NCBI RefSeq assembly: GCF_019654955.1
Contig: NZ_BPEV01000041.1
Span: 1 to 38,285, forward strand
DNA length: 38,285 bases
Origin: Shewanella sp. KT0246
GTDB lineage: Bacteria; Pseudomonadota; Gammaproteobacteria; Enterobacterales; Shewanellaceae
Reading direction: 5' to 3'
The position numbers and the translations under genes are program-made. The notes under the pieces are model-generated. The model was not told the DNA's origin. It made no database searches and worked only from the letters and a program-made list of their open reading frames with translations. Position 1 is the first letter of the stretch. Every line of letters begins with the position of its first letter. Below are positions 6,771 to 15,865 of the stretch, in pieces.

Positions 6771-8153
6771 TTACTCCTCAGCGACAAAGTCATCCATCAA
6801 AATCACTGAGAACATTGAGGTGTCATTTTCAGCATCGACTGCGGCTACGCTATAGATACCATTAGCGGCTAGTGATACTGCTAGTGGGCCAATCGCGACT
6901 GTTTTAGTGCCAGTGACAGTTACGCTAACGGTGTAATCACCTGGTGCGATACTTAAACTGCCTGATGCTGCTTTAAATGGTACGTCTGATAATGCAGGTG
7001 CTGCATCACTGATATCGGCTGTTGGGGTTAAGTACACATCAACATTACCCGCAGAATAAGATGCGTGGATAACGTTTAATCTTGCTTCCGTTGCTATTCT
7101 GCGAGTGTGCTCAGAAAATGCCCATGGTGAGATGTCATCGTCAGCTAATGAGCCGACAGCAAGTACTGAGTAGCTGTAACCTAGCATTAAGTCTACAGGC
7201 GCATCTTTAATCACTTCTACTGAGTTATCAGCATCTGCTGCAACTGTTACTGTGTGCATGCCTTCTGGAATATTGACATAACCTGCGAAGTTCCCAAATG
7301 ACAACATATCGATTGCAGGTGTGGTGCTGCCATCCAAAAATACATCAACTGCTGGTGCATCAGCTACAGCATGAACAACACGAATGTCACTACCGCTGCT
7401 CACATCATTTAACAGTACTTGTCCTTCTGGTAGGGCAACTAGTAGAGCTACAGGTGATTCACCTGACCACTCGTTTGGAATCGCTGAGATAAAGTAATCC
7501 ATTCCGGCTGCTAAATTCACAGTGCCTGAATCAAAAACCACGGTTTTATCGTCCGTTGGCGTAATTCTAATTTGGTAATCGCTTGTTGGGACTTCTAGCT
7601 GGTCGCTGTTGTCCATGTAGTTTGCTGATAACGTTGGCTCCATCATACTGATGTCAGCCATCGGCGCAGTGACATATATATCGACTAAACCAACATTTGG
7701 TGTTGCGTGCAGCACTTGCACACGAGCGTTATCTGCGGTGATGTCGCTTTCTTCATTGGCAATGAGTTTTAGCATTAAGGTCTCATCGCTAACATTACCG
7801 AGTGCAACGGCGGTATATTCCATATCTTCAGCGACAGCTAAGTCTGCCTCTAATACGGTTAGCGTAGTACCGTCAGGGAGTTTTGCATCCACACCGATTG
7901 CATAGGTGGCAGTTGCGACCTCAAGTAAACCGCTAGACATGGCGTAATCAACATCGGTTAATAATTCTACACCGTCTGCAGTGACATTAACCATAGGTGC
8001 ATCGCTACCTGCATGGATGACACGAACGTCGGCATATGTGATTACTGGTGTTTCAACTTCGGCGACTGCAGCAGTGTTATCATCATCGTCATCTGAACAA
8101 GCCGTTAAACCAACTATTGAAAAACACAGAGCTAGGGAGTAGATCCTTTTCAT
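6771..8153 (-). CDS. DUF4397 lipoprotein with four repeated domains
   Basis: The protein has 460 residues with a lipoprotein signal (lipobox LTAC, Cys19), then Ser and five Asp residues. The body contains four repeats of the DUF4397 beta-sandwich start: ADVRVIHAGSDAP (~43), ARVQVLHATPNVG (~143), SDIRVVHAVADAP (~256) and ARLNVIHASYSAG (~357). DUF4397 proteins are extracytoplasmic and often cell-surface; their ligand is unknown. Ser at +2 favours outer-membrane sorting. A good terminator follows at 6677-6712, so it is monocistronic. Confidence 0.85.
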   Translation of the reverse strand: MKRIYSLALCFSIVGLTACSDDDDDNTAAVAEVETPVITYADVRVIHAGSDAPMVNVTADGVELLTDVDYAMSSGLLEVATATYAIGVDAKLPDGTTLTVLEADLAVAEDMEYTAVALGNVSDETLMLKLIANEESDITADNARVQVLHATPNVGLVDIYVTAPMADISMMEPTLSANYMDNSDQLEVPTSDYQIRITPTDDKTVVFDSGTVNLAAGMDYFISAIPNEWSGESPVALLVALPEGQVLLNDVSSGSDIRVVHAVADAPAVDVFLDGSTTPAIDMLSFGNFAGYVNIPEGMHTVTVAADADNSVEVIKDAPVDLMLGYSYSVLAVGSLADDDISPWAFSEHTRRIATEARLNVIHASYSAGNVDVYLTPTADISDAAPALSDVPFKAASGSLSIAPGDYTVSVTVTGTKTVAIGPLAVSLAANGIYSVAAVDAENDTSMFSVILMDDFVAEE

Positions 8154-8392
8154 CGTTCTTTCCTCGAATTCATTTCTAGTTTAAAACGGATATAAATCCA
8201 TTTGATGTTGTGATTTCAGGCGCTGATTTCGTGAGGTAATACGGCACTTGCTAATTTAGGATCATTTTTTTATTGGTGATTTATGACAGAAAAGATCCCA
8301 AGGATCGTTTTTCGATAGAGTGTAATTAACATCGACAGCGGATCCATTTGGATTTAATCTGTAGCTAGAATAGAGCTTTCAAGGCAGTTTTA

Positions 8393-9565
8393 GTGACTCA
8401 GATTAGCAGTAAAAATGAGCAAAAAAAGCAACAGGTTTTTAAAGTGGTTTCGTTTAATTTATTTAATTTTATCGAACCGCCAGCGGCTTATTATGACTTC
8501 GAAAATATTTATTCTCGCCAGCAATGGCAAAAAAAATGTACTTGGTTAACGCAGTATGTTGATGAGCACCAACCTGACATTATTGGCTTTCAAGAAGTGT
8601 TTAGTCCTGATGCGTTAAAAGCACTATTAGGACCATTGGGATACCCATATTTTGCCGCATTAGATGAGCCAAGTTTGATCAGTGATTATGTTTATCAAAG
8701 CCCTGTAGTTGCTATCGCATCTAAATTTCCTATCACAGAATCTGTTTTAGTGACTCCTGATGAGAACTTGTTCCCACTGATGGGTATTGCCAATGATTTT
8801 AGTTTTAGTCGGCAACCACTTAGAGTAAAGATTGCTTTAGCTGAATTTGGTGAATGTGAGTGTTACGTTGTGCATTTGAAGTCAAAACGCAGCGGTATGG
8901 GCTTGGATACCTTAGCTGATTCTGGCATGAAAGGTGGCGCGGATATTATGGCAAGACAAGCGTTAGGTAGCTGGGCATCAAACATGCAACGAGGAAGTGA
9001 AGCGGCGTTATTGTTTAATGAAATAGCAAAGCAACGTACTAAAACACAGTTACCAGTTTTGTTAATGGGTGATTTTAATGACACCTTGCAAAGTACTGCG
9101 TTAGAAGCATTTAGAGCTAATGGTAAACGGGTTTTTAGAAACGATATTATCGATCCTAAACTTAAAGTGATGAACGATAAAACCTTAGCGGATGAGTTTG
9201 CTCAGTTTAGCTTATTCGATACTTATGAGTTATATCAAACAGGGCAAAAGCTCAATGCGACATTGGCTCAAGATGAATATGAGTCAGGCTTGCATGATGA
9301 AGATTCTGATATTGCTGAAGATGTACTGCCGCCAGTTGATCCGCTCAAATATGCTCGCCAAGCGACTCATTATTTTGGCAATACAGGTTCAGTGCTAGAT
9401 TATATTTTGGCGTCGTGTGAGTTTGACGCATCCCACCCAAGAAACTTAGCTGAAGTCAGTGACTATCAAACCCATGACAGGCACCTTGTTAGACCTGAAT
9501 ATGAACGAGACAGTGACAGTACTGATCATGCGCCAGTGATGATGACGTTTACTTTGCGCAGTTAA
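8393..9565 (+). CDS. Endonuclease/exonuclease/phosphatase-family protein
   Basis: The protein has 390 residues from a GTG start at 8393; there is no in-frame upstream ATG and the ribosome binding site is weak. EEP-fold motifs are visible in order: VVSFNLFNF (Asn in motif 1), DIIGFQEVF (catalytic Glu), VVHLKSKRS, LLMGDFNDT (Asp/Asn pair) and the C-terminal STDHAPVMM, where TDH takes the place of the usual SDH. No signal peptide is seen. Members hydrolyse nucleic acid or phospholipid/inositol phosphate phosphodiesters, and the substrate cannot be chosen. It is convergent with the MalY-like gene. Confidence 0.85.
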   Translation: MTQISSKNEQKKQQVFKVVSFNLFNFIEPPAAYYDFENIYSRQQWQKKCTWLTQYVDEHQPDIIGFQEVFSPDALKALLGPLGYPYFAALDEPSLISDYVYQSPVVAIASKFPITESVLVTPDENLFPLMGIANDFSFSRQPLRVKIALAEFGECECYVVHLKSKRSGMGLDTLADSGMKGGADIMARQALGSWASNMQRGSEAALLFNEIAKQRTKTQLPVLLMGDFNDTLQSTALEAFRANGKRVFRNDIIDPKLKVMNDKTLADEFAQFSLFDTYELYQTGQKLNATLAQDEYESGLHDEDSDIAEDVLPPVDPLKYARQATHYFGNTGSVLDYILASCEFDASHPRNLAEVSDYQTHDRHLVRPEYERDSDSTDHAPVMMTFTLRS

Positions 9566-9581
9566 TTAAGCGAAAAATAAC

Positions 9582-9609
9582 AATGCCGCCTTTTAAATAG
9601 AGCGGCATT
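9582..9609. terminator. Hairpin between convergent genes, probable terminator
   Basis: AATGCCGC at 9582-9589 pairs with GCGGCATT at 9602-9609. On the minus strand it is followed by GTTATTTTT, so it more likely serves the MalY-like gene; the plus-strand side has no T-run. Confidence 0.55.
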
Positions 9610-9651
9610 ACTCAGGAACCAATTAGCTTATAGTTTTAGTTTGTAAGGGTG

Positions 9652-10917
9652 TTAGCAGCAACTAGAGTTACCTGAACTGTTATTTTCGCTGTTGGGGCTT
9701 GAGCAATTACTACTTGAACTGCTGCAGCACGCAGCTGGACTGCTATCAACTTGCTCAAGTGCCGCTTTTAGTAGCTCGAACGAAGCGCAGATGTTTTCTC
9801 TTGAAGTTGCAATATTCATCCGCATAAATTGTGGACTTTGAGCACCAAACCAATTCCCCGGAGTTAAGCCCATTTTAGCTTGCTTAAAAACCACTTCTTT
9901 TAAGCGCTGTTCCGATAAGCCAAGTGCTGAAAAATCAAACCAAATCTGATAGGTTCCTTCTGGCTTATAAACCTTCAATTGCGGAATATGTTGCGCGGCA
10001 AACTCTGTAATCCAAGAGACTGTTTGCTCCAAATATGCCAGCATCTCATCAACCCATTCAGCGCCTTTTTCATAAGCAGCTATGGTGGCAAAAGTGGTGA
10101 GTGCATTGCCGTGGTCAAGGTAAAGTGCACCAATGAGTTGTTTAATGTCAGTCAGCATGGTGGCATTATTTGTATAGATATAACCATTGGAGATACTGTG
10201 CATACCAAAGGTTTTAGCAGGAGAGCCAATCAAAGTGACGACATTGTCATAATCAAAGCTGGTTAAGCTAGTGAATTGGTGACCTGAAAATATAATATCA
10301 GAATGTATTTCATCACTGATCACCGTGACATTATGTCGTTTGGCTATTTCAATGACTTTAGTTAATTCAGCCTGTGTCCATACTCGGCCTGTTGGGTTAT
10401 GGGGGTTACAGAAAATCATCGCTTTGACATTTTGCTGCTTAATTTGCGCTTCAAAGGCATCAAAATCGATTTGATATTTATCATCAGCAATCATGAGTTC
10501 ATTTTTGACCACTTTGCGGTCAGCTTTAGTTATCAAGTTAGCAAACTGATGGTAAGCAGGTGTATGAATTAATACCGCATCCCCTTCATTGGTTAGTTCT
10601 CGAAGCAGTAATGCAATTCCCGATAGTACCCCAGGGACTTGGACAAAGTTTTCAGGATTGAGTGATATATCATGTCGTTTGGCATGCCAATTTGAAATAG
10701 CGCTAAATACGGCTTGTTCATTAAATTCGTATGAGTAAACCCCGCGCTCAGATAAGCGATTAATTTCTTGGGTGATGGGGGCGGCGACTTTAAAATCCAT
10801 GTCAGCAACCCAGTATGGAAACACATCAGTGGTGCCATAAAAATTGTTCAGCATCTCCGGCTTACTCTTGATAAATAAATTGGTGCCGTAATTTGATTGG
10901 CTATTAAAATGGTTCAT
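9652..10917 (-). CDS. MalY/PatB-family PLP aminotransferase (C-S lyase type) with Cys/Ser-rich tail
   Basis: This 421-residue fold-type I PLP enzyme belongs to the MalY/PatB (cystathionine beta-lyase-like) branch: YWVADMDFKVAAPI near the N-terminus, NPHNPTGR at 171-178, SDEIHSD at 201-207 and the PLP lysine in GSPAKTFG (Lys235). The family cleaves C-S bonds of cystathionine or cysteine conjugates. The last ~30 residues are atypical, containing five Cys and fourteen Ser with two CC pairs, the final pair at the very end. The core enzyme ends around residue 390, as expected for family length, so the tail is an addition. It stands alone on the minus strand. Confidence 0.85.
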   Translation of the reverse strand: MNHFNSQSNYGTNLFIKSKPEMLNNFYGTTDVFPYWVADMDFKVAAPITQEINRLSERGVYSYEFNEQAVFSAISNWHAKRHDISLNPENFVQVPGVLSGIALLLRELTNEGDAVLIHTPAYHQFANLITKADRKVVKNELMIADDKYQIDFDAFEAQIKQQNVKAMIFCNPHNPTGRVWTQAELTKVIEIAKRHNVTVISDEIHSDIIFSGHQFTSLTSFDYDNVVTLIGSPAKTFGMHSISNGYIYTNNATMLTDIKQLIGALYLDHGNALTTFATIAAYEKGAEWVDEMLAYLEQTVSWITEFAAQHIPQLKVYKPEGTYQIWFDFSALGLSEQRLKEVVFKQAKMGLTPGNWFGAQSPQFMRMNIATSRENICASFELLKAALEQVDSSPAACCSSSSSNCSSPNSENNSSGNSSCC

Positions 10918-11014
10918 GGACTCTCCGATACGTTAACTAACTTGCTAAAACAGGTTTAAGTGTAGATAAGACGAGAGGTTTTTTTAAAAGACGACAAAAC
11001 ACGATAAAAAGATG

Positions 11015-11043
11015 AAAAAAAGCCACTTTAACAAGTGGCTTTT
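11015..11043 (-). terminator. Rho-independent terminator of the M1 aminopeptidase gene
   Basis: AGCCACTT (11021-11028) pairs with AAGTGGCT (11033-11040) around TAAC, with six As upstream that read as a T-run on the minus strand. It lies ~70 bases past the stop at 11112. Confidence 0.85.
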
Positions 11044-11111
11044 AATAGGTTTTTGATTTTTATAGCTTCTTTAAGCTTATTTATCAGTTTTTTAACTTGT
11101 TTGTTGAAGCA

Positions 11112-13748
11112 CTAGTGATTCAGCATTTCACTGATATTGACGCAGCGCTGTTCTTTCTGGCGTGTCTCTAATAAAGCGCGGCGGGTCATTTGTGATAAGC
11201 CTGTTTCAGTATTTAATACTTCATTTATCGCCTCAACACTGGCATTACTGCAAGCTGTTGGGATCAATCTCCGATTATATGCGCGCATAAATACTGGCCC
11301 TTTCTTATCTATTTCCGCGATATTGGCTAAGCGTTGCTCGGCAGTGGCGGCGCTAAGTAACTTCTGCTCGCTTGGGTATAAGTAGTTCATTGCTACTCTT
11401 AATTTAGAAAAAGGCATGCTAGTGTTGTGCTCAATAGTATGCAGCCATTGGCGCTTGAGTTGTGCTTGTGGGCGGATAACTTCAGCTGCAATAGCAGATT
11501 TTTGGCCACTATCGCTTACATCTAACTGCTTTTCAGTGGTTAATAATTTTGCGCTATTTGGGTAGTCATGGCGATTCAGTTGAATAATAATTTTCCAGCG
11601 TAAATCTTGACTGATATTCAAGCCTCGAATATTACTGGTGCCAGCCAAAAGCTCAGCTAAATGATTAAGGGCATCCTTACTACTTGCCATGCTGACATAG
11701 GCATCAAACCAGCGACGCTGAAAATCGGCATTGTCATAATGCTGCATTGCCATGCGCAAGCTCATTTGAGTCAACCCTTTGCTGACTTTAGTGGCATAAG
11801 CTTTATGATTTGGTGCCATGCTATTCAAATACTGTTGAGCCTGTTTTAGGTTACCAATCACTTGGCCTAAAATGGTGTAGTCTTGCTCCGTTGGAGCGTT
11901 GACGAGTGCAACGTTAATGTATTGAACAAGTGAAATTTTACCGTCACTGACACTGTCCCACATACTTTGCCATAGCATCGAACGCAGTAGCGGATCGCTG
12001 ACCTTGCTGAGCTGTTCTTTTGCTGTGATAAATGACTGCTCATCTAGCTGAACTTTAACGTACCCCCAATCTTCGAAGTTTGGGTAAACTAAGTTAGGGC
12101 AATGCTCTCCTATGAGTTCTGGTACCTCAGTTTTCTCGCCTTTGTAGGTAACTGCGACTATAGGGCCGTTATGAATTGAGTACTTTGAAGCACTGAATAG
12201 TGCCACTTGCACACGTTGTTCACGTAAGGTCGGCAGTTCACTACTTGGAGCGGTTTGAAGTAATGAAAACTGACTTATTCTGCCGTTTTCACAATGGAAA
12301 TCCGCTTTTAAGGTATTAACACCTGCTTGGTAAAGCCAATCTTGTGTCCATTGAGATAAATCGCGATTACTTGCTTGGGCTAGACTACCAATAAAGTCAT
12401 CTAAGGTGGCATTCTGGTAACTGTACTTTGCTAGGTATTGTTGCACCCCTAATTGGAAGGTCTCTTCACCTAATAAGTGTCTGAGTTGTTTTAAGGTTGA
12501 TGCACCTTTCGAGTAGGTGATGGCATCAATATTATCAAAGGCGTTCATGCTGGTGGGCACAGGCACTTCAATGGGGTGCGTTGTCACAAGGCTGTCTTGG
12601 CGGTAAGCGCTTTGTTTACCTGTGGCATAAAACGTGCGCCATGCATGCTTGAACTCCGTGGCTTCGCTGGTGGCGAGTGTGCCCATAAACGAGGCGAAGC
12701 TTTCATTAAGCCATAAACCGTTCCACCATTTCATTGTGACTAAATCACCAAACCACTGGTGCGCCATTTCATGCATGATCACACTGGCTAAGCGCTGTCT
12801 TTGCGCTGCAGTCATGGTGTCTTTATACATAAAGCGATTTTCAGCAAAAGTAACGGCACCTGCATTTTCCATCGCACCATATAAGAAGTCAGGCACTAAT
12901 AGTTGGTCGTATTTTTTAAATGGGTAGTCAATACCAAAATAGTCATCGAAGAATGTTAGACCTTGCTTGGTATAAGTGAACCAGTCTTCAGCTGTGACTT
13001 GTTCTGCAACGGATTGGCGGGCAAATAATCGCATTGGGTATTTGCCACTGTTATCTTCCCAAACATGATAAGGACCAGCATGCATTGAAAAGTTATATGG
13101 GCTTAACTTAGGGGTAACAGGGAAGGTCCAAATATTTTGATTAGCTTGTTCATCAATGCTGGTTTCGCGCATGGTACTGATGACGCTCCAGCTTTTAGGC
13201 GCAGAAACGGTGATTTCATAAGTGGCTTTTAAATCTGGTTGATCAAATACGGCAAACATTTGCTGCGCTGCAGCAGGCTCAAAATGAGAGTATAAATACA
13301 CTTTATCATCAACAGGATCGACAAATCGATGTAAGCCTTCCCCATTAGTGCTGTGTTCACGGCTATATTCAATTTCTATGGTATTTTTTCCGCTGCTCAG
13401 TAGTTGCGGGTTAACTGTGATATAGGCATCGTTATAGTTGGGATAAATGCGTTTGCCGTTAATAGCAAATTTGCTGATCAGGGCCTTGTTTAAGTCGAGA
13501 GTCAGGGGCTCTTTAGTGTTGCTTAGATTAAATTCAACTTTGGTGGTTGCATTAAAGCGACTATCGCCGGTGAGGTCAAAACTCAGTTGGTAGCCAACCT
13601 CTGAGACAACGTTTGAACGTGCCATTGCTTGGTATTCGCTAATGTTAGCGCTTCCGTCACGTTGTGTTGGTGATTGACTCGGTGTGCTGTTACAAGCTAA
13701 TAAGCCTGTGCAAGCGAGGGCAACTAAAGACGACTTAAACAGATTCAC
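11112..13748 (-). CDS. M1-family aminopeptidase lipoprotein (PepN-like)
   Basis: The protein has 878 residues from a GTG start preceded by AGGGAAG. The signal is lipoprotein type (LLAC, Cys19). The M1 signature is complete: exopeptidase motif GAMENAG and zinc site HEMAHQWFGDL with the third ligand Glu in NESFASF (HExxH-x18-E). The long helical C-terminal half fits the ERAP1/PepN-like C-domain. It should remove N-terminal residues from peptides at the cell envelope, unlike cytoplasmic PepN, which lacks a signal. It is flanked by terminators on both sides, so it is monocistronic. Confidence 0.92.
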   Translation of the reverse strand: MNLFKSSLVALACTGLLACNSTPSQSPTQRDGSANISEYQAMARSNVVSEVGYQLSFDLTGDSRFNATTKVEFNLSNTKEPLTLDLNKALISKFAINGKRIYPNYNDAYITVNPQLLSSGKNTIEIEYSREHSTNGEGLHRFVDPVDDKVYLYSHFEPAAAQQMFAVFDQPDLKATYEITVSAPKSWSVISTMRETSIDEQANQNIWTFPVTPKLSPYNFSMHAGPYHVWEDNSGKYPMRLFARQSVAEQVTAEDWFTYTKQGLTFFDDYFGIDYPFKKYDQLLVPDFLYGAMENAGAVTFAENRFMYKDTMTAAQRQRLASVIMHEMAHQWFGDLVTMKWWNGLWLNESFASFMGTLATSEATEFKHAWRTFYATGKQSAYRQDSLVTTHPIEVPVPTSMNAFDNIDAITYSKGASTLKQLRHLLGEETFQLGVQQYLAKYSYQNATLDDFIGSLAQASNRDLSQWTQDWLYQAGVNTLKADFHCENGRISQFSLLQTAPSSELPTLREQRVQVALFSASKYSIHNGPIVAVTYKGEKTEVPELIGEHCPNLVYPNFEDWGYVKVQLDEQSFITAKEQLSKVSDPLLRSMLWQSMWDSVSDGKISLVQYINVALVNAPTEQDYTILGQVIGNLKQAQQYLNSMAPNHKAYATKVSKGLTQMSLRMAMQHYDNADFQRRWFDAYVSMASSKDALNHLAELLAGTSNIRGLNISQDLRWKIIIQLNRHDYPNSAKLLTTEKQLDVSDSGQKSAIAAEVIRPQAQLKRQWLHTIEHNTSMPFSKLRVAMNYLYPSEQKLLSAATAEQRLANIAEIDKKGPVFMRAYNRRLIPTACSNASVEAINEVLNTETGLSQMTRRALLETRQKEQRCVNISEMLNH

Positions 13749-13820
13749 AATTACTTCCCTAAAAATTTATTATTGTTTTTGGTACAGATATTTCATTCAA
13801 TGACGATTGTTTACAGTTAT

Positions 13821-13844
13821 AAAAAAGCCGACTCGAGGTCGGCT
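13821..13844 (-). terminator. Rho-independent terminator of lpoB
   Basis: AGCCGAC (13826-13832) pairs with GTCGGCT (13838-13844), with a six-base A run that is the T-run on the minus strand. It lies 20 bases past the lpoB stop. Confidence 0.88.
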
Positions 13845-13864
13845 AATTCAATTTTATCAGAGGC

Positions 13865-14458
13865 TTATAGGCCTAAGAAAGACTTAGATTTAACTTTGCG
13901 GATTTCTTTTTCGTCAGACCATTCGATTAGGCCTGTTTCTAAATCCATAAGACGCATAGTCATTTTGTAGTAAACGTCTTTAGTACTGCCATCTTGTTTC
14001 ACGATACTCGATAAGTTGCCGTAAAGCATGTACTGAGCACCGACTTGGCGACCAAACTTGATAGCTGTTGATGGGTCAACCATACCAGCATTGTTTTGGT
14101 AGTCTAGTTGCTTACGTACTGAGTCAACTTTAGTCATGTCGATAAAGCGGAATTTACCTGAACGTAGTAACTTGTTGCTAATAGAGTCAGTGACTGATTC
14201 TGTATCAATATGTTCTGAGGTTTTGTTTTTGATTTTATCAACAAAGATAATAGGGCGATCGTTCTGTGTCATTACGATAACAGGTGGGAAGGTCAGCATG
14301 CTGTCGACCATTTTAGCAGCGATGGCTTGTAAATCAGTTGAACCAAAGTTTTCGTTAACGGTTTCTACTTCAGTTGCATCGCCATACTCAACCTTAGATT
14401 GACAAGCTGATAGCCCGATAACAGCGGCTAAAACAAAAATCAGTTTAAAATGTTTCAT
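13865..14458 (-). CDS. lpoB: Penicillin-binding protein activator LpoB
   Basis: The protein has 197 residues from the ATG at 14458, preceded by GGAAC; an in-frame ATG four codons upstream lacks spacing for a ribosome binding site. It has a lipoprotein signal (LSAC, Cys18). The C-terminal domain contains the LpoB/DUF3897-type pattern: NDRPIIFVDKIKNKTSEHID, KLLRSGKFRFID, GAQYMLYGNLSS and a final MRLMDLETGLIEWSDEKEIRK. LpoB is an outer-membrane lipoprotein that reaches through peptidoglycan to activate PBP1b; this protein lacks the long Pro-rich linker of E. coli. It is the last gene of an operon with the COG3014 lipoprotein. Confidence 0.82.
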   Translation of the reverse strand: MKHFKLIFVLAAVIGLSACQSKVEYGDATEVETVNENFGSTDLQAIAAKMVDSMLTFPPVIVMTQNDRPIIFVDKIKNKTSEHIDTESVTDSISNKLLRSGKFRFIDMTKVDSVRKQLDYQNNAGMVDPSTAIKFGRQVGAQYMLYGNLSSIVKQDGSTKDVYYKMTMRLMDLETGLIEWSDEKEIRKVKSKSFLGL

Positions 14459-14497
14459 AGTAAGTTCCATGTTGAATATGACTTATAAATAGTCGAG

Positions 14498-15865
14498 TTA
14501 AATAATTATTGAATAAAAACGGGTTTGATTGCCAGTCTCTATTACCCAAATTAATGTTGCACGATTAGGTTTTACATCAATCTTGGCAGCAGGACTGTTG
14601 CCTAAACGGATTTGATACTCGCCAGGTTCAATATATTGGCGGGCAATCTGTGCCTGTCTTGGTAATGTAAGCCAGCTACGTCTATCTGCTTGCTCTGTCA
14701 CTACATTAAAAATTTGCATCAAAATAGCAGCAGCATCAGTTTCGTTATTTCGACGCTTACTTCCACTTTCTACACTGCGAGTCATTTCTGACTTAGTATA
14801 GACTCGTGCTGCTTGGCGCACCAAGGCTGCGGGTAAATCTTCTTTTAATGCATTAATAGCTAAGGCATCAATATTAGCGATTGGTTCCGCTTTTAACACT
14901 GTTCCCAGACCTTGAATACTTGAAGGTTGGATAACTTGGCGGTGTGGCTGATATGTTGCTAGTGAAACAGTCTGCCAATTGCCATCAATGGTAAAAGGTA
15001 CAGTTAAACTTTGTTTCTCAGGAACAAATCCTTTCTCGACCACCATCACCACTTGGCCTTGGCCCTTTTTAGGTAATACAGCATCGCCCCAACGACGTTT
15101 AAACTCATCGTATTGCGGCATTGATAATTGTTTAGCAAGGCGGACTAAGTCTTGTTGCAAGTATTTATTATTTGGTGTTATCTGCGCCGCTTTACGGTAA
15201 TCAATATAAGCATCATTGGGTTCGCCTAAAAGCTCATGCAGTAATCCTGTTGTGTAATAACTATAAGCGTTTAAAAATGAGCTGGTGACAGTACCCGTTG
15301 CTTGACCGAGTTTATTTACCTCAGCATCTATTGTGCCGTTGGCCATAGCTCGAACTGATTTTTGAGACTTCTGGTAGCGGGCTTGTTCGCTGCTTTGTAG
15401 TTGATTACTACGGCGAACCTCAACTAATGCGCCTTGTGCATCACCAGAAAATAAATAGTTAAAGGCTTGGTACTGATGCACCATGATACGTTCGTAGCCT
15501 GGACCGCGATAAGGGATAGCATTGTCATTTAATACTAAACTGCTGGCAGTTGCCGTTAAATCTGAAGCACTAATAGTGGCTCTATCATCAAAGTCTTTAT
15601 AGGCACGTATAGCTTGTTGATAATAGGTTTTACTGGTTTCAAAATCACCTGATACTTGTGCTACTCGGCCTGCTTCTTGAGCGTAGAGTAGACCGTCATT
15701 AGTATCGATTTGACCTGCTAGTTCAGAAAGTTTGGCTGTTGGTGTTGGGCTCGCTAATTGCTGTTTAATCGGTGCAATTTGCGACGGGTAATTAATTAAA
15801 ACGCTGTTATAAGCACAGCCTGTTAGGCTGAAACAGAGTAACCCGATACTAAGCAGTTTATTCAT
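14498..15865 (-). CDS. COG3014-family TPR-like lipoprotein
   Basis: The protein has 455 residues with a lipoprotein signal (LTGC, Cys17). Residues ~50-250 are helical TPR-like repeats (GLLYAQEAGRVAQVSGDFET, DAQGALVEVRRSNQL, EPNDAYIDYRKAAQITPNN). The C-terminal half is beta-rich and ends IWVIETGNQTRFYSIII. It matches the COG3014 uncharacterised lipoproteins that co-occur with LpoB and YcfL in Vibrio and Shewanella. The start overlaps the deformylase gene by 8 bases, and lpoB follows 39 bases later. This context suggests a role in peptidoglycan assembly at the outer membrane, but that is inference. Confidence 0.78.
   Translation of the reverse strand: MNKLLSIGLLCFSLTGCAYNSVLINYPSQIAPIKQQLASPTPTAKLSELAGQIDTNDGLLYAQEAGRVAQVSGDFETSKTYYQQAIRAYKDFDDRATISASDLTATASSLVLNDNAIPYRGPGYERIMVHQYQAFNYLFSGDAQGALVEVRRSNQLQSSEQARYQKSQKSVRAMANGTIDAEVNKLGQATGTVTSSFLNAYSYYTTGLLHELLGEPNDAYIDYRKAAQITPNNKYLQQDLVRLAKQLSMPQYDEFKRRWGDAVLPKKGQGQVVMVVEKGFVPEKQSLTVPFTIDGNWQTVSLATYQPHRQVIQPSSIQGLGTVLKAEPIANIDALAINALKEDLPAALVRQAARVYTKSEMTRSVESGSKRRNNETDAAAILMQIFNVVTEQADRRSWLTLPRQAQIARQYIEPGEYQIRLGNSPAAKIDVKPNRATLIWVIETGNQTRFYSIII

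Noticed and set aside
8288..8312. GATCC/GGATC palindrome with a T-run upstream of the EEP gene
   Set aside because: The stem is only five bases with a two-base loop and lies between divergent genes, where no terminator is expected.
12634..12927. 97-codon plus-strand frame inside the M1 aminopeptidase gene
   Set aside because: It is the antisense shadow of the conserved HExxH region; no independent evidence for coding.
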